Assembly (NCBI GenBank): GCA_038030265.1
Contig: CM075943.1
Span: 58,069,971 to 58,133,970 of the forward strand
Direction: 5' to 3'
Origin: Corythucha ciliata
Taxonomy: Eukaryota; Arthropoda; Insecta; Hemiptera; Tingidae
Length of the DNA: 64,000 bases
The position numbers were made by a program, and so were the translations under genes. The notes below the pieces were generated by a model. That model was not told the origin of the DNA and did not search any database. It saw only the letters and a program-made list of their open reading frames with translations. Below are positions 55,361 to 64,000 of the stretch, in pieces (the first letter of the stretch is position 1; each line of letters starts with the position of its first letter).

Positions 55361-55421
55361 CGTTTGGGAGCGCTAGTGGCCTCTACACGGGGGGCTATCG
55401 GCAGACGCTAGTGACACCGTA

Positions 55422-56166
55422 GGATTCCAAAGAGCTTGGCCAGACTAGCAAAAAGACAGGACTCGAACTGCCTGCCTTGATCGGTTGTCATCCTAGCCGG
55501 TACACCAAAACGAGGGATCCAGTTTGTATAGAACGCCTCAGCCACGGTTTCTGCGGTGATGTCGCGATCGGGTAGGCTTCTGGCCAGCAAGAAGCTCGGT
55601 CAATGATGGTAAGGCAATATCTCATGCCGTTCGACGGTGGCAAAGGACCCACGAGATCGAGATGGACTTGTTCGAATCGACCGACGGGCGCGAAAGTTCC
55701 TGGCGACGAGACGGTGTGACGTTGGACTTAAGCACGTTGACACTGAATGCACGAGCGAGTCCATTGAACGACGTCACGGTTCATACTGGGCCAAAAGTAT
55801 CGCTGAGTGATTAGTTTTCGGGTAGCTCTGACGCCGGGATGGGCTAAGGCCATGAAGTCGTTGAAAGACGGTTCGGCGAGTCGACGGTGGAAGGTAAGGT
55901 CTAGACTTCGAGGTCGAGCGCTCGCAGAGAAGTGGCTTGCCGAGAAAAGGTAGATCGATTTTTTCGAATTTGAAAGAGTCGTTTTTGACTACGTCACGAA
56001 TTGACTCGTCCTTTTCTTGCTCATCTACGAGAAAACGGAGATCGTCGGATAGATCGAGAGCTTCAATGCGCGAGAACGCATCGAATATCAGTGGTGAATA
56101 CGCTGATGAAGTTAAGGTGACTAATGCGTCGAGGGGACGCTGAGTCAATTTTCTGAAAAAACGCAT
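55422..56166 (-). pseudogene. Gypsy-4a integrase N-terminal and core
   Basis: On the minus strand, 56166-55774 carries the RNase H-integrase linker (RIEALDLSDDLRFLVDEQ ... ESIRDVVKND) and then the start of integrase (STSKSRPYLPPSTRRTVFQR); a frameshift near 55880 scrambles the HHCC module. 55590-55408 reads [20 protein letters not shown] and [19 protein letters not shown], with the second catalytic Asp (TDQ). The region with the first Asp (about 55700-55620) is readable only in other frames. Interrupted at 55421 by the Mutator-like element. Decayed by several indels. Confidence 0.8.
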
Positions 56167-57061
56167 GGACCAGAGGTTTGTGGTCTGTAAAAATTACAAA
56201 GGGACGAGCTTCGAGAAGCGGCTGGAAATGACGGAGGGTGATCGAGAATGGTGCAGTCCACTATTGCTTTTTTGCAGTTTTCGAATGATTTAGTGGCCTC
56301 GTCTGTCCAGTTTGAAGGAATTTTGGATGCGACTGGTTTGCCTTTCGGCATGTCATTGAGTTGTTGCTGAATTTGAGATGACTTTGAAATGCTCCGATGA
56401 TAAAAATTGAACATGCCCATGAATCTCTTCAATTGCCGGATTGTGGATGGACGAGGGAAAGAGACAATAGCCTGAACACGATCGTTTTTAGGTCTGATTC
56501 CTTCAGGCGTTATGTGGTAGCCGAGGAAATCTACGACTGGCTGCGCGAGAACGCACTTATCTAAATTGATTGTGATGCCTGCGTCGTCCAAACGCCGGAG
56601 AACTTCGTGAAGATGAAGTTTATGTTCTTCTTCGTCCAAAGAGGCGATTAAAATGTCGTCGACGAAAACGTATACGTAATTGAGGTCACGGAACAGGGCA
56701 TCCATGAACCTTTGGAAAGTTTGGCTGCTGTTGCGGAGGTCGAAACACATTCGAGTAAACTCGAATAAACCAAACGGGGGGTTATGAGAGCCGTTTTGGG
56801 TACGTCCTGTTCGTTAATTGGGATTTGATAACACGCACGGTTAAGGTCTAAAGTGCTGAAAATATTTTTGCCGTGAAGGTTGTTTTGAAAATCAAGAAGA
56901 TTTGGCACTGCGTAACGATCAGGCACCGTTTTGTCGTTTAAAGCACGGGCGTATTTCGCCGTTTTTCTTGTACACGACGTGTAAGGGGCTAGCCCAAGGG
57001 CTTTTAGATGGACGACTGGTACCTTCGGAGACCATTTAACAAAACATTTTTCGGATGGCAT
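56145..57061 (-). pseudogene. Gypsy-4a reverse transcriptase, with most of RNase H deleted
   Basis: 57061-56648 covers the RT N-terminus (AKYARALNDKTVPDRYAVPN, FSTLDLNRACYQIPINEQ) and 56750-56145 the palm (FDLRNSSQTFQRFMDALF, then the catalytic VYVFVDDILIAS) and connection (LKRFMGMFNFYHRSISKS). The frames overlap at a small indel near 56760. After CKKAIVDCTILDHPP the sequence jumps from the RT connection to the end of RNase H: the TDAS and DRELLA region present in copy 4b (60350-60250) is missing here, a deletion near 56250. No functional enzyme can be made. Confidence 0.88.
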
Positions 57062-57690
57062 TCAACTTATCAGGCGGTAGACGACGAGCACGTGCAGTGA
57101 CCGGAGAACCTTTGGTCTCAATGAAGTGCTGTACGGAGTGCTTATGTTCTTTGAGTACAGGCGACGGCCGGGTGACAAGAGGGAACTTCGTGAGAAGATC
57201 TGCGCACCAGAGAGAAGCTGGGGTAACCTGAATCGACTCAACAGGAGAGGTCACCAAACGGCCTTTTTGGCTAAGGCCAGTTTCCCGATCGATGAGCCTT
57301 CTCCCACGGAGATCGACTAAGAGACCACAGTGATAAAGGAGATCAGCGCCGATAATCGGTTTTGTAACGTCGGCTAAAATAAACGTCCATGAGTAGGGTC
57401 GTCGTAATCCAAGCGAAAGATCAAGCGTAAGTTTTCGCTCACCATACGTATCGATTTTGCTGCCATTTGCTGCGTAGAGCGAGTACTTGGCTGGTTGAGT
57501 CCGAGAAGAACGTTTACGAACGGGGAACACAGATACAGCGGCGCCAGTATCGACCAAAAATGTTTGCCCCGTATTGTATTCGCTGACAAACAAGCGGCGG
57601 TTGGCGTTGTCAGCGACGGCACCCGCCTCAGCCGTCGCTCCTTCTCGGTTGACAACCGACTGGGCCTCTCCTCCCAATCACACGGTAGAT
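57036..57690 (-). pseudogene. Gypsy-4a retropepsin and linker
   Basis: The 213-codon frame 57677-57036 reads TFLVDTGAAVSVFP (aspartic protease loop), YAANGSKIDTYGERKLTLDL, TKPIIGADLLYHCGLLVDL (second conserved protease motif), then the linker SVQHFIETKGSPVTARARRL also seen in Gypsy-3 and 4b. It ends just before RT in another frame. Upstream, Gypsy sequence stops near 57690 at the junction with the Jockey LINE; no gag is present. Confidence 0.88.
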
Positions 57691-59652
57691 CCCTTGTGTA
57701 CAATAAGTAGAGGACTGATCCGAGAACGCTGCCTTGAGTTACTCCTGCTGATATGGCCTTTAGGTCCGAGTATTTGTCGTCTTGCTTCACCCTGAAGTGT
57801 CTATTGGCCAGGTACGACTTTAGCAGCAGATAATATTGTCTAGGGAGGTCCCTGTGTAGCTTGTATTCAAGCCCTTCGTGCCACACCTTATCAAAGGCTT
57901 GAGCAACATCCAGAAACACGCTAGATGCAATATGTTTGTTTTCTAACGCTTTTTCGATCACATTTGTTATTCGATGTACTTGGTCGATCGTTGAGTGGTG
58001 ATGCCGGAAGCCAAATTGGTGATTAGGGATTAGTTTTCGGTTTTCTATAATTGGCTTAAGCCTTCTTAATAGCAATTTTTCAAATAATTTCGATAAGACT
58101 GGTAGAAGAGATATAGGACGATATCCTGTTGTTTCATTCGGTGATTTTCCTGGTTTAGGAATCATTATTACCTCAGCTACCTTCCATTGAGAAGGTACAT
58201 GCTTCAATCTGAACCCAGCATTAATAATATGAAGTAATTTCTTTAATGCTATTTCTGGGAGCTCTTTCACTACTTTACCTGTAATCAGGTCGTAACCAGG
58301 GGACTTCTTGGCGTTGATGTTGTCTTTTATTTCGCTCTTGATTTCTTTCAGCGTGACTGGATGTATTTCATACTCGTCAGTTTTGTACGTCTGAGTAACA
58401 ATTTCCGCTCTGTAGTCTGCGTCGGATACGGCTGAAACGTTTCAAACAAGTGATTCGCAAATAAATCTGCTTTCTCTTGATTACTCCTAGCCCAAGTCCC
58501 ATCGGCTTTCACTATAGGTGGAGAATGGGTTTTCGGTCTCTTCATGGATTTCGTAACTTTCCAAAGAGAATATTCTGTGTCTTTTTCAGCGGTTAATGTG
58601 CTTAAGCAATTGCTTATTGTTTCGTTTTTTACTGTTCTAATCAGTTTCTTTAGACGATGGCAGTACTTGTTCAGTATGTTTTTGTTTTCAGGCGTTCTAT
58701 TATTCATCCATTTTCTCCTTGCTTTTCGCTTTGCATTTAGCAAGTTTCTCACTTCAAGAGTATATGTCACTTTTTGTTTCATACAGTTGCTTTTTTGGCT
58801 TGTTGGAGTGCTGTGCCATGCGGCTTTCTGTATCTTTTCAACGAAAATGTCCAGTTCGTCCTCGAGTTGTTGAGGGAATTTCAAGGGAGCTTTTAGTTCG
58901 ATTGACGATTCCAGTTTTTGCCGAAAGCAGGACCAGCATGTTTTTTTGTTAAACAATCTTGGCCCATCTTCCTTGAGTATCACGGACTCACTTACTGTTA
59001 GGATGACTGGTGAGTGGTCAGATACCAAGTCATTGTTGTCTTCCACATTTACGTAGCCGCTTGAAATACCTCTTGATATGAAAAAATCAATCAGATCTGG
59101 CTTTTTATTGGTGTCCGTTGGCCAGTACGTGGGCCTACCATTAGAGTGAAAATCACACTTGATTTGACTTGCTGCTTTGTACAGTTCCTTCCCCTTAGTC
59201 GTAGTAATGCGTGAACCCCAGTAGGTATTTTTCGCGTTATAATCACCACCGATTATGAAGTTTTCTCCAAGTTGTTTGAATAGAACTCTGTAGTCTTCAT
59301 TTTTTAGATCGTACCTGGGAGGACAGTATATTGATGCAATAATGAAGTGCTTGCTTTTAAAATGGACGTTTACCGAAATCACTTGCATTTTATCTTCTTC
59401 AATTTTGAGTTCTTCGTAGTGCTTAATACTTTCTTTAATTATGATGGCCGATCCCCCTCTCGATTTATTACTTGGATGTATCGCATGGTAGCATTTGAAA
59501 CCCTTTATTTTTGCATATGAAGCTTTGGTGAAGTGGGTTTCTGCTATAAGTAAGATGTCAATCTTATTAATCTGGAGGAATAATTCAATTTCTCCAATAT
59601 GGCTAATTAATCCGTTTGCATTCCAAGTGGCGATTCTTAATGTCTTGTCCAT
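57374..59652 (-). pseudogene. Jockey-type LINE ORF2: endonuclease and partial reverse transcriptase
   Basis: 59652-58348 (434 codons) is an AP-like endonuclease with all main motifs: LRIATWNANGL, LLIAETHF, RGGSAIIIKES, FIIGGDYNAKNTYW and LVSDHSPVIL. It nicks target DNA. A frameshift near 58430 separates it from 58270-57374, whose first ~195 codons are RT: PSQWKVAEVIMIPKPGKS, NETTGYRPISLLPVLSKLFE, NHQFGFRHHHSTIDQV, VFLDVAQAFDKVWH and ISAGVTQGSVLG. The Jockey clade is indicated by this wording. RT ends near 57690 before the YADD motif, where Gypsy-4a begins; the last ~100 residues of the frame are Gypsy sequence out of frame. The start ATG overlaps the ORF1 stop. Confidence 0.92.
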
Positions 59653-59945
59653 TAGAGTAATCCGTAAGCTGCTAAGCCCTTTTCAAGCTTATTCATTCTC
59701 TCGAATATAAGTTTGTTAGTGTGCTTCTGCTCATCTAACTTCTCAAGTATGAGCGTGAGCATTTTCTCCGTGCTCGACACTTCTTGTTTCGGCGGAGCCA
59801 CCGCTTTTGCATAAGTGGTTTTCTTAACATTATTTTCGGCAGCGACTATCGTTAGAGATTTACGTCTTTCACTATTTCCGATTGAATTGGAGCGGCTGCG
59901 AGGCTCTGCAGTAAGTTGCGGCTTATTTGCTTTATTCCTCATGTT
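57691..59945 (-). mobile_element. Jockey LINE fragment, truncated at both ends
   Basis: Contains the C-terminal end of ORF1, the endonuclease and the first half of RT. It lies between Gypsy-4a (left) and Gypsy-4b (right). There is no poly(A) end, no target duplication, and both borders fall within coding sequence, so it is not a simple insertion. Confidence 0.88.
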
Positions 59946-60512
59946 CTCGAGAAAAGGTAGATCAATTTTTTCGAATTTTAAATAGTCGTTTTTGACTACG
60001 TCACGAATTGACTCGTCCTTTTCTTCCTCATCCACGAGAAAACGGAGATCGTCGGATAGATCGAGAGCTTCAATGCGCGAGAACGCATCGGCGACTTGAT
60101 TTTGTTCACCGGCCATGTGACGAATATCAGTGGTGAATTCGCTGATGAAGTTAAGGTGACGAATGCGTCGAGGGGACGCTGAGTCAATTTTCAGAAAAAA
60201 CGCATGGACCAGAGGTTTGTGGTCTGTAAAAATTACAAAGGGACGAGCTTCGAGAAGCGGCTGGAAATGACGGACGGCGAGATAAATTGCCAGCAACTCA
60301 CGGTCGTAGACACAGTAACGCTGCTGCGTCGGTGTGAGGGCCTTGCTGAAAAACCCTAAGGGTTTCCAAAGATCACCATCCAGCTGCTGTAAAACAGCCC
60401 CAACGTGTGCTAGCCCAAGGTCTTTTAGATGGACGACAGATACCTTCGGAGACCATTTGACAAAAAATGTTTCGGACTGCATTGAACTTATCAGGCGGTA
60501 GACGACGAGCAC
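59652..60512 (-). pseudogene. Chimeric frame: Gypsy-4b RNase H fused to the Jockey ORF1 tail
   Basis: 286 codons open without a stop. Residues about 1-30 are the RT N-terminal leader of Gypsy-4b; a deletion removes RT and joins it to RNase H (QQLDGDLWKPLGFFSKAL, YDRELLAIYLAVRHF, VIFTDHKPLVHAF, HMAGEQNQVADAFSRIE) and the linker (DESIRDVVKNDYLKFEKI). At PFLENMRNKANK (about 59945) it passes in frame into a Jockey ORF1 C-terminus (SLTIVAAENNVKKTTYAKAV ... coiled-coil-like LILEKLDEQKHTNKLIFERM). Its stop TAA shares its last A with the ORF2 ATG (TAATG). Domains come from two unrelated elements; no sign that it is a real gene. Confidence 0.88.
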
Positions 60513-60902
60513 GTGCAGTGACCGGAGAACCTACGGTCTCAATGAAGTGCTGTACGGAGTGCTTAGGTTCTTTTGAGTACAGGCGACGGTCGGGTGACAA
60601 GAGGGAACTTCGTGAGAAGATCTGCGCACCAGAGAGAAGCTGGGATAACCTGAATCGACTCAACAGGAAAGGTCACCAGATGGCCTTTTTGGCTAAGGGC
60701 AGTTTCCCGATCGATGAGTCTTCTCTCGCGGAGATCGACTAAGAGACCACAGTGATAAAGGAGATCGGCCCCGATAATCGGTTTTGTAACGTCGGCTAAA
60801 ATGAACGTCCATGAGTAGGGTCGTCGTAATCCAAGATCAAGCGTAAGTTTTCGTTCACCATACGTATCGATTTTGCTGCCATTTGCTGCGTAGAGCGAGT
60901 AC
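59946..60902 (-). mobile_element. Gypsy-4b: internally deleted Gypsy copy
   Basis: Minus-strand order: protease remnant (60902-60660, ADVTKPIIGADLLYH region), linker (HSVQHFIETVGSPVTARARR), RT leader (60480-60420), a deletion near 60410, then RNase H and the linker to 59946. Very similar to copy 4a, but it retains the RNase H that 4a lost and has lost the RT that 4a kept. The right border is abrupt at about 60902 (gagcgagtact followed by unrelated sequence). Confidence 0.85.
60373..60663 (-). pseudogene. Gypsy-4b protease-RT linker fragment
   Basis: 96 codons: a Ser/Leu-rich start in the wrong frame, then KHSVQHFIETVGSPVTARARRL and NAVRNIFCQMVSEGICRPSK, the linker and the beginning of RT as in copy 4a. 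The frame ends after the RT deletion with RWGCFTAAGW. Overlaps the chimeric frame at 59652-60512 by different phase. Confidence 0.75.
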
Positions 60903-62889
60903 TGTCCTCAGATGGAAAGAATGCAGTTGAAGAAATTCCCTCTATACTCTCAAACTACTACCCTTTTGCGTGTTTATGCGTTACATCAAACACAAGTTCT
61001 TCAAATCGGCTGATTGTCGTGAATATAGGTTCCAATGAGGGTTTCGTTCCGAATGTGGGCTTGATTTTCAAAGCAGGGACTGTTTCAGGAGATTACCACG
61101 GACAAATGAACAGGGCTAATTTCTAACAGTAATTGGGCAAAAAGTTCTACAGTGACTTTAGATCTTGCTTTTCCAAATTGCATCCCTGAAATAACCCCAA
61201 ACCCTTCAAAATTCGAATGTGTTTTAAGGTAATTTCAGGAATGAAATTTGGAAAAGCATGATCTAACGTCTCTATAGAACTTCCTGAAGATTAAAATTGT
61301 ACTTTGAAATCGAATATTGGTGCAGAAATGGAGCCAAAATTTGTGTGCGAAGTTTAGGCGAGGGCTGACTGGGAAGGGGTCGAGGAAACCCGCCTGAAAC
61401 CCCCATTAATGCTTACGTCGACCCCCTCCCACCCAACTGTTTGCTACTGTAGGATGTGTTTGATCCGAAATTCATCCCCTATTGCCACCCCGTTTCCCCT
61501 CTTCCACAATTTCGAAAAGTTTCGGTTCTTTTCGAAGGGCTTTGCTACGCTAAGTTTTTGCGCCGAACTCGAAAAAAAAAATGTGAAAAAATGCCAGAGC
61601 CATAGTTTTTGATTTAACGGGGGAAATTACACTAAAATACGTCCTTCTACAAACCAAGCTACCTTTGAACATTTTTCAACAAATATAAATGCCCATCATT
61701 TTTTAATTCAGCACCGCAAGAAACCACAATGTACAAATTTTAAACGAAAACGGACACCGCTTTCAATTACCAAGCGACTGGCAGACTGTCGGCAAGCCGA
61801 GGGTGTAAATAAACGAGAAAAAATCTATTTATCCAGTCTACTCTTTCAAACTTATCGTCAGTCTTGCCATTAATTAATTGGTTCAAATCGTTGTTACAGC
61901 TGATTCTGTCAAAAATTAAGCTGTGGAAAGCGTGAGGGCAGGTTGTGTGTTGTGTGAACTGAGAAATACCTAATAGCGGGCGAGCGAACAAGAGAGGAAA
62001 GTAGAAGACCCTCCCTTCATTCACATCGTCAGTGACTGAAGTGAGAGTGCGAGAGTGGAACTGTGGAAGTCTTTCCGAAAGTAATGGGGCCGGGGGGGTT
62101 GAAGTAAATGTTTTTAGAAAAGACATTAGGCACTGCCTTCCGAACTGCATTCTTTCCATCTGTGGACTGTATGTACCCCTTGGACAGTGTGGCGCTGTGT
62201 CTAGGGAAAACGCCTGCTGCTAGACGATCATGTGATCCAAGCATATCGCACACGAAGTGGACGAATATCACGGCCCCCAGCGCGTTTTGGTGAATAGAGA
62301 GGAGGAATTGTTGTAGTTTCCAACGTTACGCGTAGTTTTCTCAATTCGCTAAAATAAATGAGCTTTTAATTTTCGTGTTCACTTGAATTCAAAAGTAGGC
62401 TTCAGGGGGTTCACATGTCAGAAAGTCACTTTTGACGTCTGTGATCGAGTCAAATTTACTTTTTTTTTTTAGGCTACAAATCGCAAGTTTCAATAAAGTC
62501 GCGAGGGCTAAATTTCCAGTTTTCTCTTGAATAGGCAGCATGAGGACGGGGGGAGGGGTCGAAATTGTCCAACGACAGTTACACTTTCCGGGAATTTTTT
62601 ATTGTACGCTTGGCAACCCTATACAGAGACTATAGATCAACAGTTGAACGGTGTGTGCGTCGTTGGCCCTTCAAAAATGGCAACCGCGTGAATCACGCCC
62701 ATCAAAAGTTAATCTTACAGTTTTTGTTCGGTGAACCGTATTTTGAACTGAATTCCAAAAGACTGACGAATTTTACGCGCTTCCCTTTTCCCCGCTCACC
62801 ACCCTCAAAGGTTCTCTGGGCGCGGACAACCGTATCTCGTGTTTCTTCAAATAAATTCTACGTCATCTACACATGTGCGTGGTTACAAT

Positions 62890-62936
<47 letters not shown>

Positions 62937-64000
62937 GAGTTTCTTAGAGGGGTGAACGCCTGGCATGCAAACTATTGAGATTTGAGTCTTGCGTGTCAAC
63001 GGTAACCGTCGTTATACTTATAGGGAGAATAAGCAACCTTTTGGAAGTGCAAGTAGTTGGTTATGGTGGTGGTGGGGTTAAAACCCTCATCACGAATACA
63101 ATGGCTCCTTAGAAATGGGACAACGCCACACAACATTACACCGGCTCATGGTTATAAGTTTTATTTTGCTTCGTTTTAAATGAGAGAGTGAGAGAGACAG
63201 AGAGCGAGAGAAAACTAAAAGTTGGAGAAAGGTTAAAAAAAAAAAACTAGATGTGCCTGGCTTGAATTCCCATTATAAGTTGGGAGAATGGCTCGTTAGG
63301 GCTAGGGAAGCTCGTGCACTTGAAGGGTAGCCTACCGTGTTATCCGCAGTCCAACTGGAAAATTACTTTCTCCTCGCATTGATCCTCCTTTTAGTTCTCC
63401 TGTTTGTCAATGCGCGTTTTTTCCCACCTCCCCAGTCCTCCTGACTTTTTTCCTCAGTCACCCTAGTTTTCATCTAGGGGCTATAGTTACTTCAATTATT
63501 ACTTTTTTTTTATCTCCCATCGATAAAATACGCAGTAGATTAGAAGAGGGGGGCAAGGAAAAAGTGTTACCGTATTCATTAAGTCGAGGAAAAGAACTCA
63601 ATAAAAGTTTTGATTTATATTCAAAGCCCCTTCGAAGCTGTATTTCAAGAGAGATAAGAGGGAGACTTAAAGAGGATGTCGAGAATTGCTATTAAACTTC
63701 CAACATCTGACCCCCTCCCATTCCATCCCTGATATTCCCCTTTTGGAACGTGAAGTAATCCAAATTAAAAATGAAGGCTTGGTTGGTTGGTGGGTTGGCG
63801 AGGGGAGAGGGGGGGAAGAGGCTCGCTTTACAGTTTTGGCGAACAAATTTTGTTAGGGTTAAACTCGTTATGTCGGCATAGTTGTAATTCCCTCAGAACG
63901 GTTTTCCTTCGGCGAGTTATAATGTGGCTTGAACGTGTGTTTAGATGAATTGAAAGATTACAAAGTTATTGTAGGTAGGTAACATGGTACACAAATAAAA
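60903..64000. other. Unassigned right flank, no gene recognised
   Basis: About 3.1 kb. Open stretches (61767-62159, 62029-62271, 62565-62891) have no domain and overlap in opposite strands. A run of about 42 T at 62892-62933 may mark the end of an unrecognised retroposed sequence on the minus strand. Low-complexity (ga)n is near 63183. No TIR/TSD pairs found. Confidence 0.5.
62892..62933 (-). repeat. Poly(T) tract
   Basis: About 42 consecutive T. It could be the poly(A) tail of a retroposed RNA on the minus strand, but no body was recognised next to it. Confidence 0.7.

Larger units (their letters stand above)
49680..55412. mobile_element. 5.7-kb element with 9-bp TSD (Mutator-like)
   Basis: Inverted termini actagcgtctgccgacagcc, matching over about 43 bp at the other end (one or two mismatches). 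A perfect 9-bp duplication gacaccgta lies at 49671-49679 and 55413-55421, inside the Gypsy-4 integrase. A 9-bp duplication is characteristic of Mutator-like elements; Merlin (8-9 bp) is the alternative. Candidate internal genes are weak (see 49758-50511). An hAT-like element (51037-54347) and a small inverted repeat (54662-54787) are nested inside, so the uninterrupted element is about 2.4 kb. Confidence 0.9.

Noticed and set aside
61767..62293. Host exons in the right flank
   Set aside because: Overlapping frames on both strands without recognisable family features.

Overview
This is a eukaryotic, almost certainly invertebrate, intergenic or heterochromatin-like region. I could not support a single host protein-coding gene. 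What can be read is a dense, repeatedly nested graveyard of transposable elements (TEs): at least four Ty3/Gypsy-type LTR retrotransposons, a Jockey-type LINE, several LINE fragments carrying RNase H, a Penelope-like element with a GIY-YIG endonuclease, and many non-autonomous DNA transposons recognisable by terminal inverted repeats (TIRs) and exact target-site duplications (TSDs). The Jockey LINE makes an arthropod the best guess. Species cannot be named from this sequence. A placeholder gap of exactly 500 N lies at 30801-31300.

Layout. 1-8188: a TE with AATTAC-rich ends (521-3068) whose body is a degenerate minisatellite array (array A), about 3.6 kb of unassigned sequence, then an inverted copy of array A ending at 8188. 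8700-13258: complete-ended Gypsy-1 (minus) with a perfect 5-bp TSD. 13945-30415: a degenerate 'gacgaaattgacagttt' repeat tract (array C) split by three large insertions: Gypsy-2 (14062-16304, with a MITE in one LTR); an hAT-like element (16478-19894) holding a second hAT-like element (17344-19671); and an AAATAC-ended element (20722-30323). The last contains a tRNA-like snap-back palindrome, array A, and a 6.7-kb Harbinger-like element (23361-30050), itself filled with a Penelope-like element, a 1.3-kb foldback element and three smaller insertions. 32575-37210: an RNase-H LINE split by a second AAATAC-ended element (33099-36155). 37370-43900: further LINE pieces, unassigned sequence and array B. 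43905-46855: Gypsy-3 (minus). 47100-49310: array A pieces. 49311-60902: two related Gypsy-4 copies, one cut by a 5.7-kb element with 9-bp TSD (which carries an hAT-like element with array B), and joined by a doubly truncated Jockey LINE. 60903-64000: unassigned.

The TE genes do not work together as a system. Every polyprotein seen is broken by frameshifts, stops or deletions, and none of the DNA transposons shows a recognisable transposase, so all would depend on enzymes supplied from elsewhere. The most unusual feature is a recurrent architecture. Non-autonomous DNA transposons have bodies that are long, internally diverged tandem arrays of about 30 bp (A: 'ctcaattttagccgcgaattagcg'-like; B: 'cagtttggccatttttagggcg'-like). 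Order of the units is shared between copies kilobases apart, so whole arrays move as units. A second recurring feature is ends densely packed with one short motif (AATTAC, AAATAC or GGTCTC).
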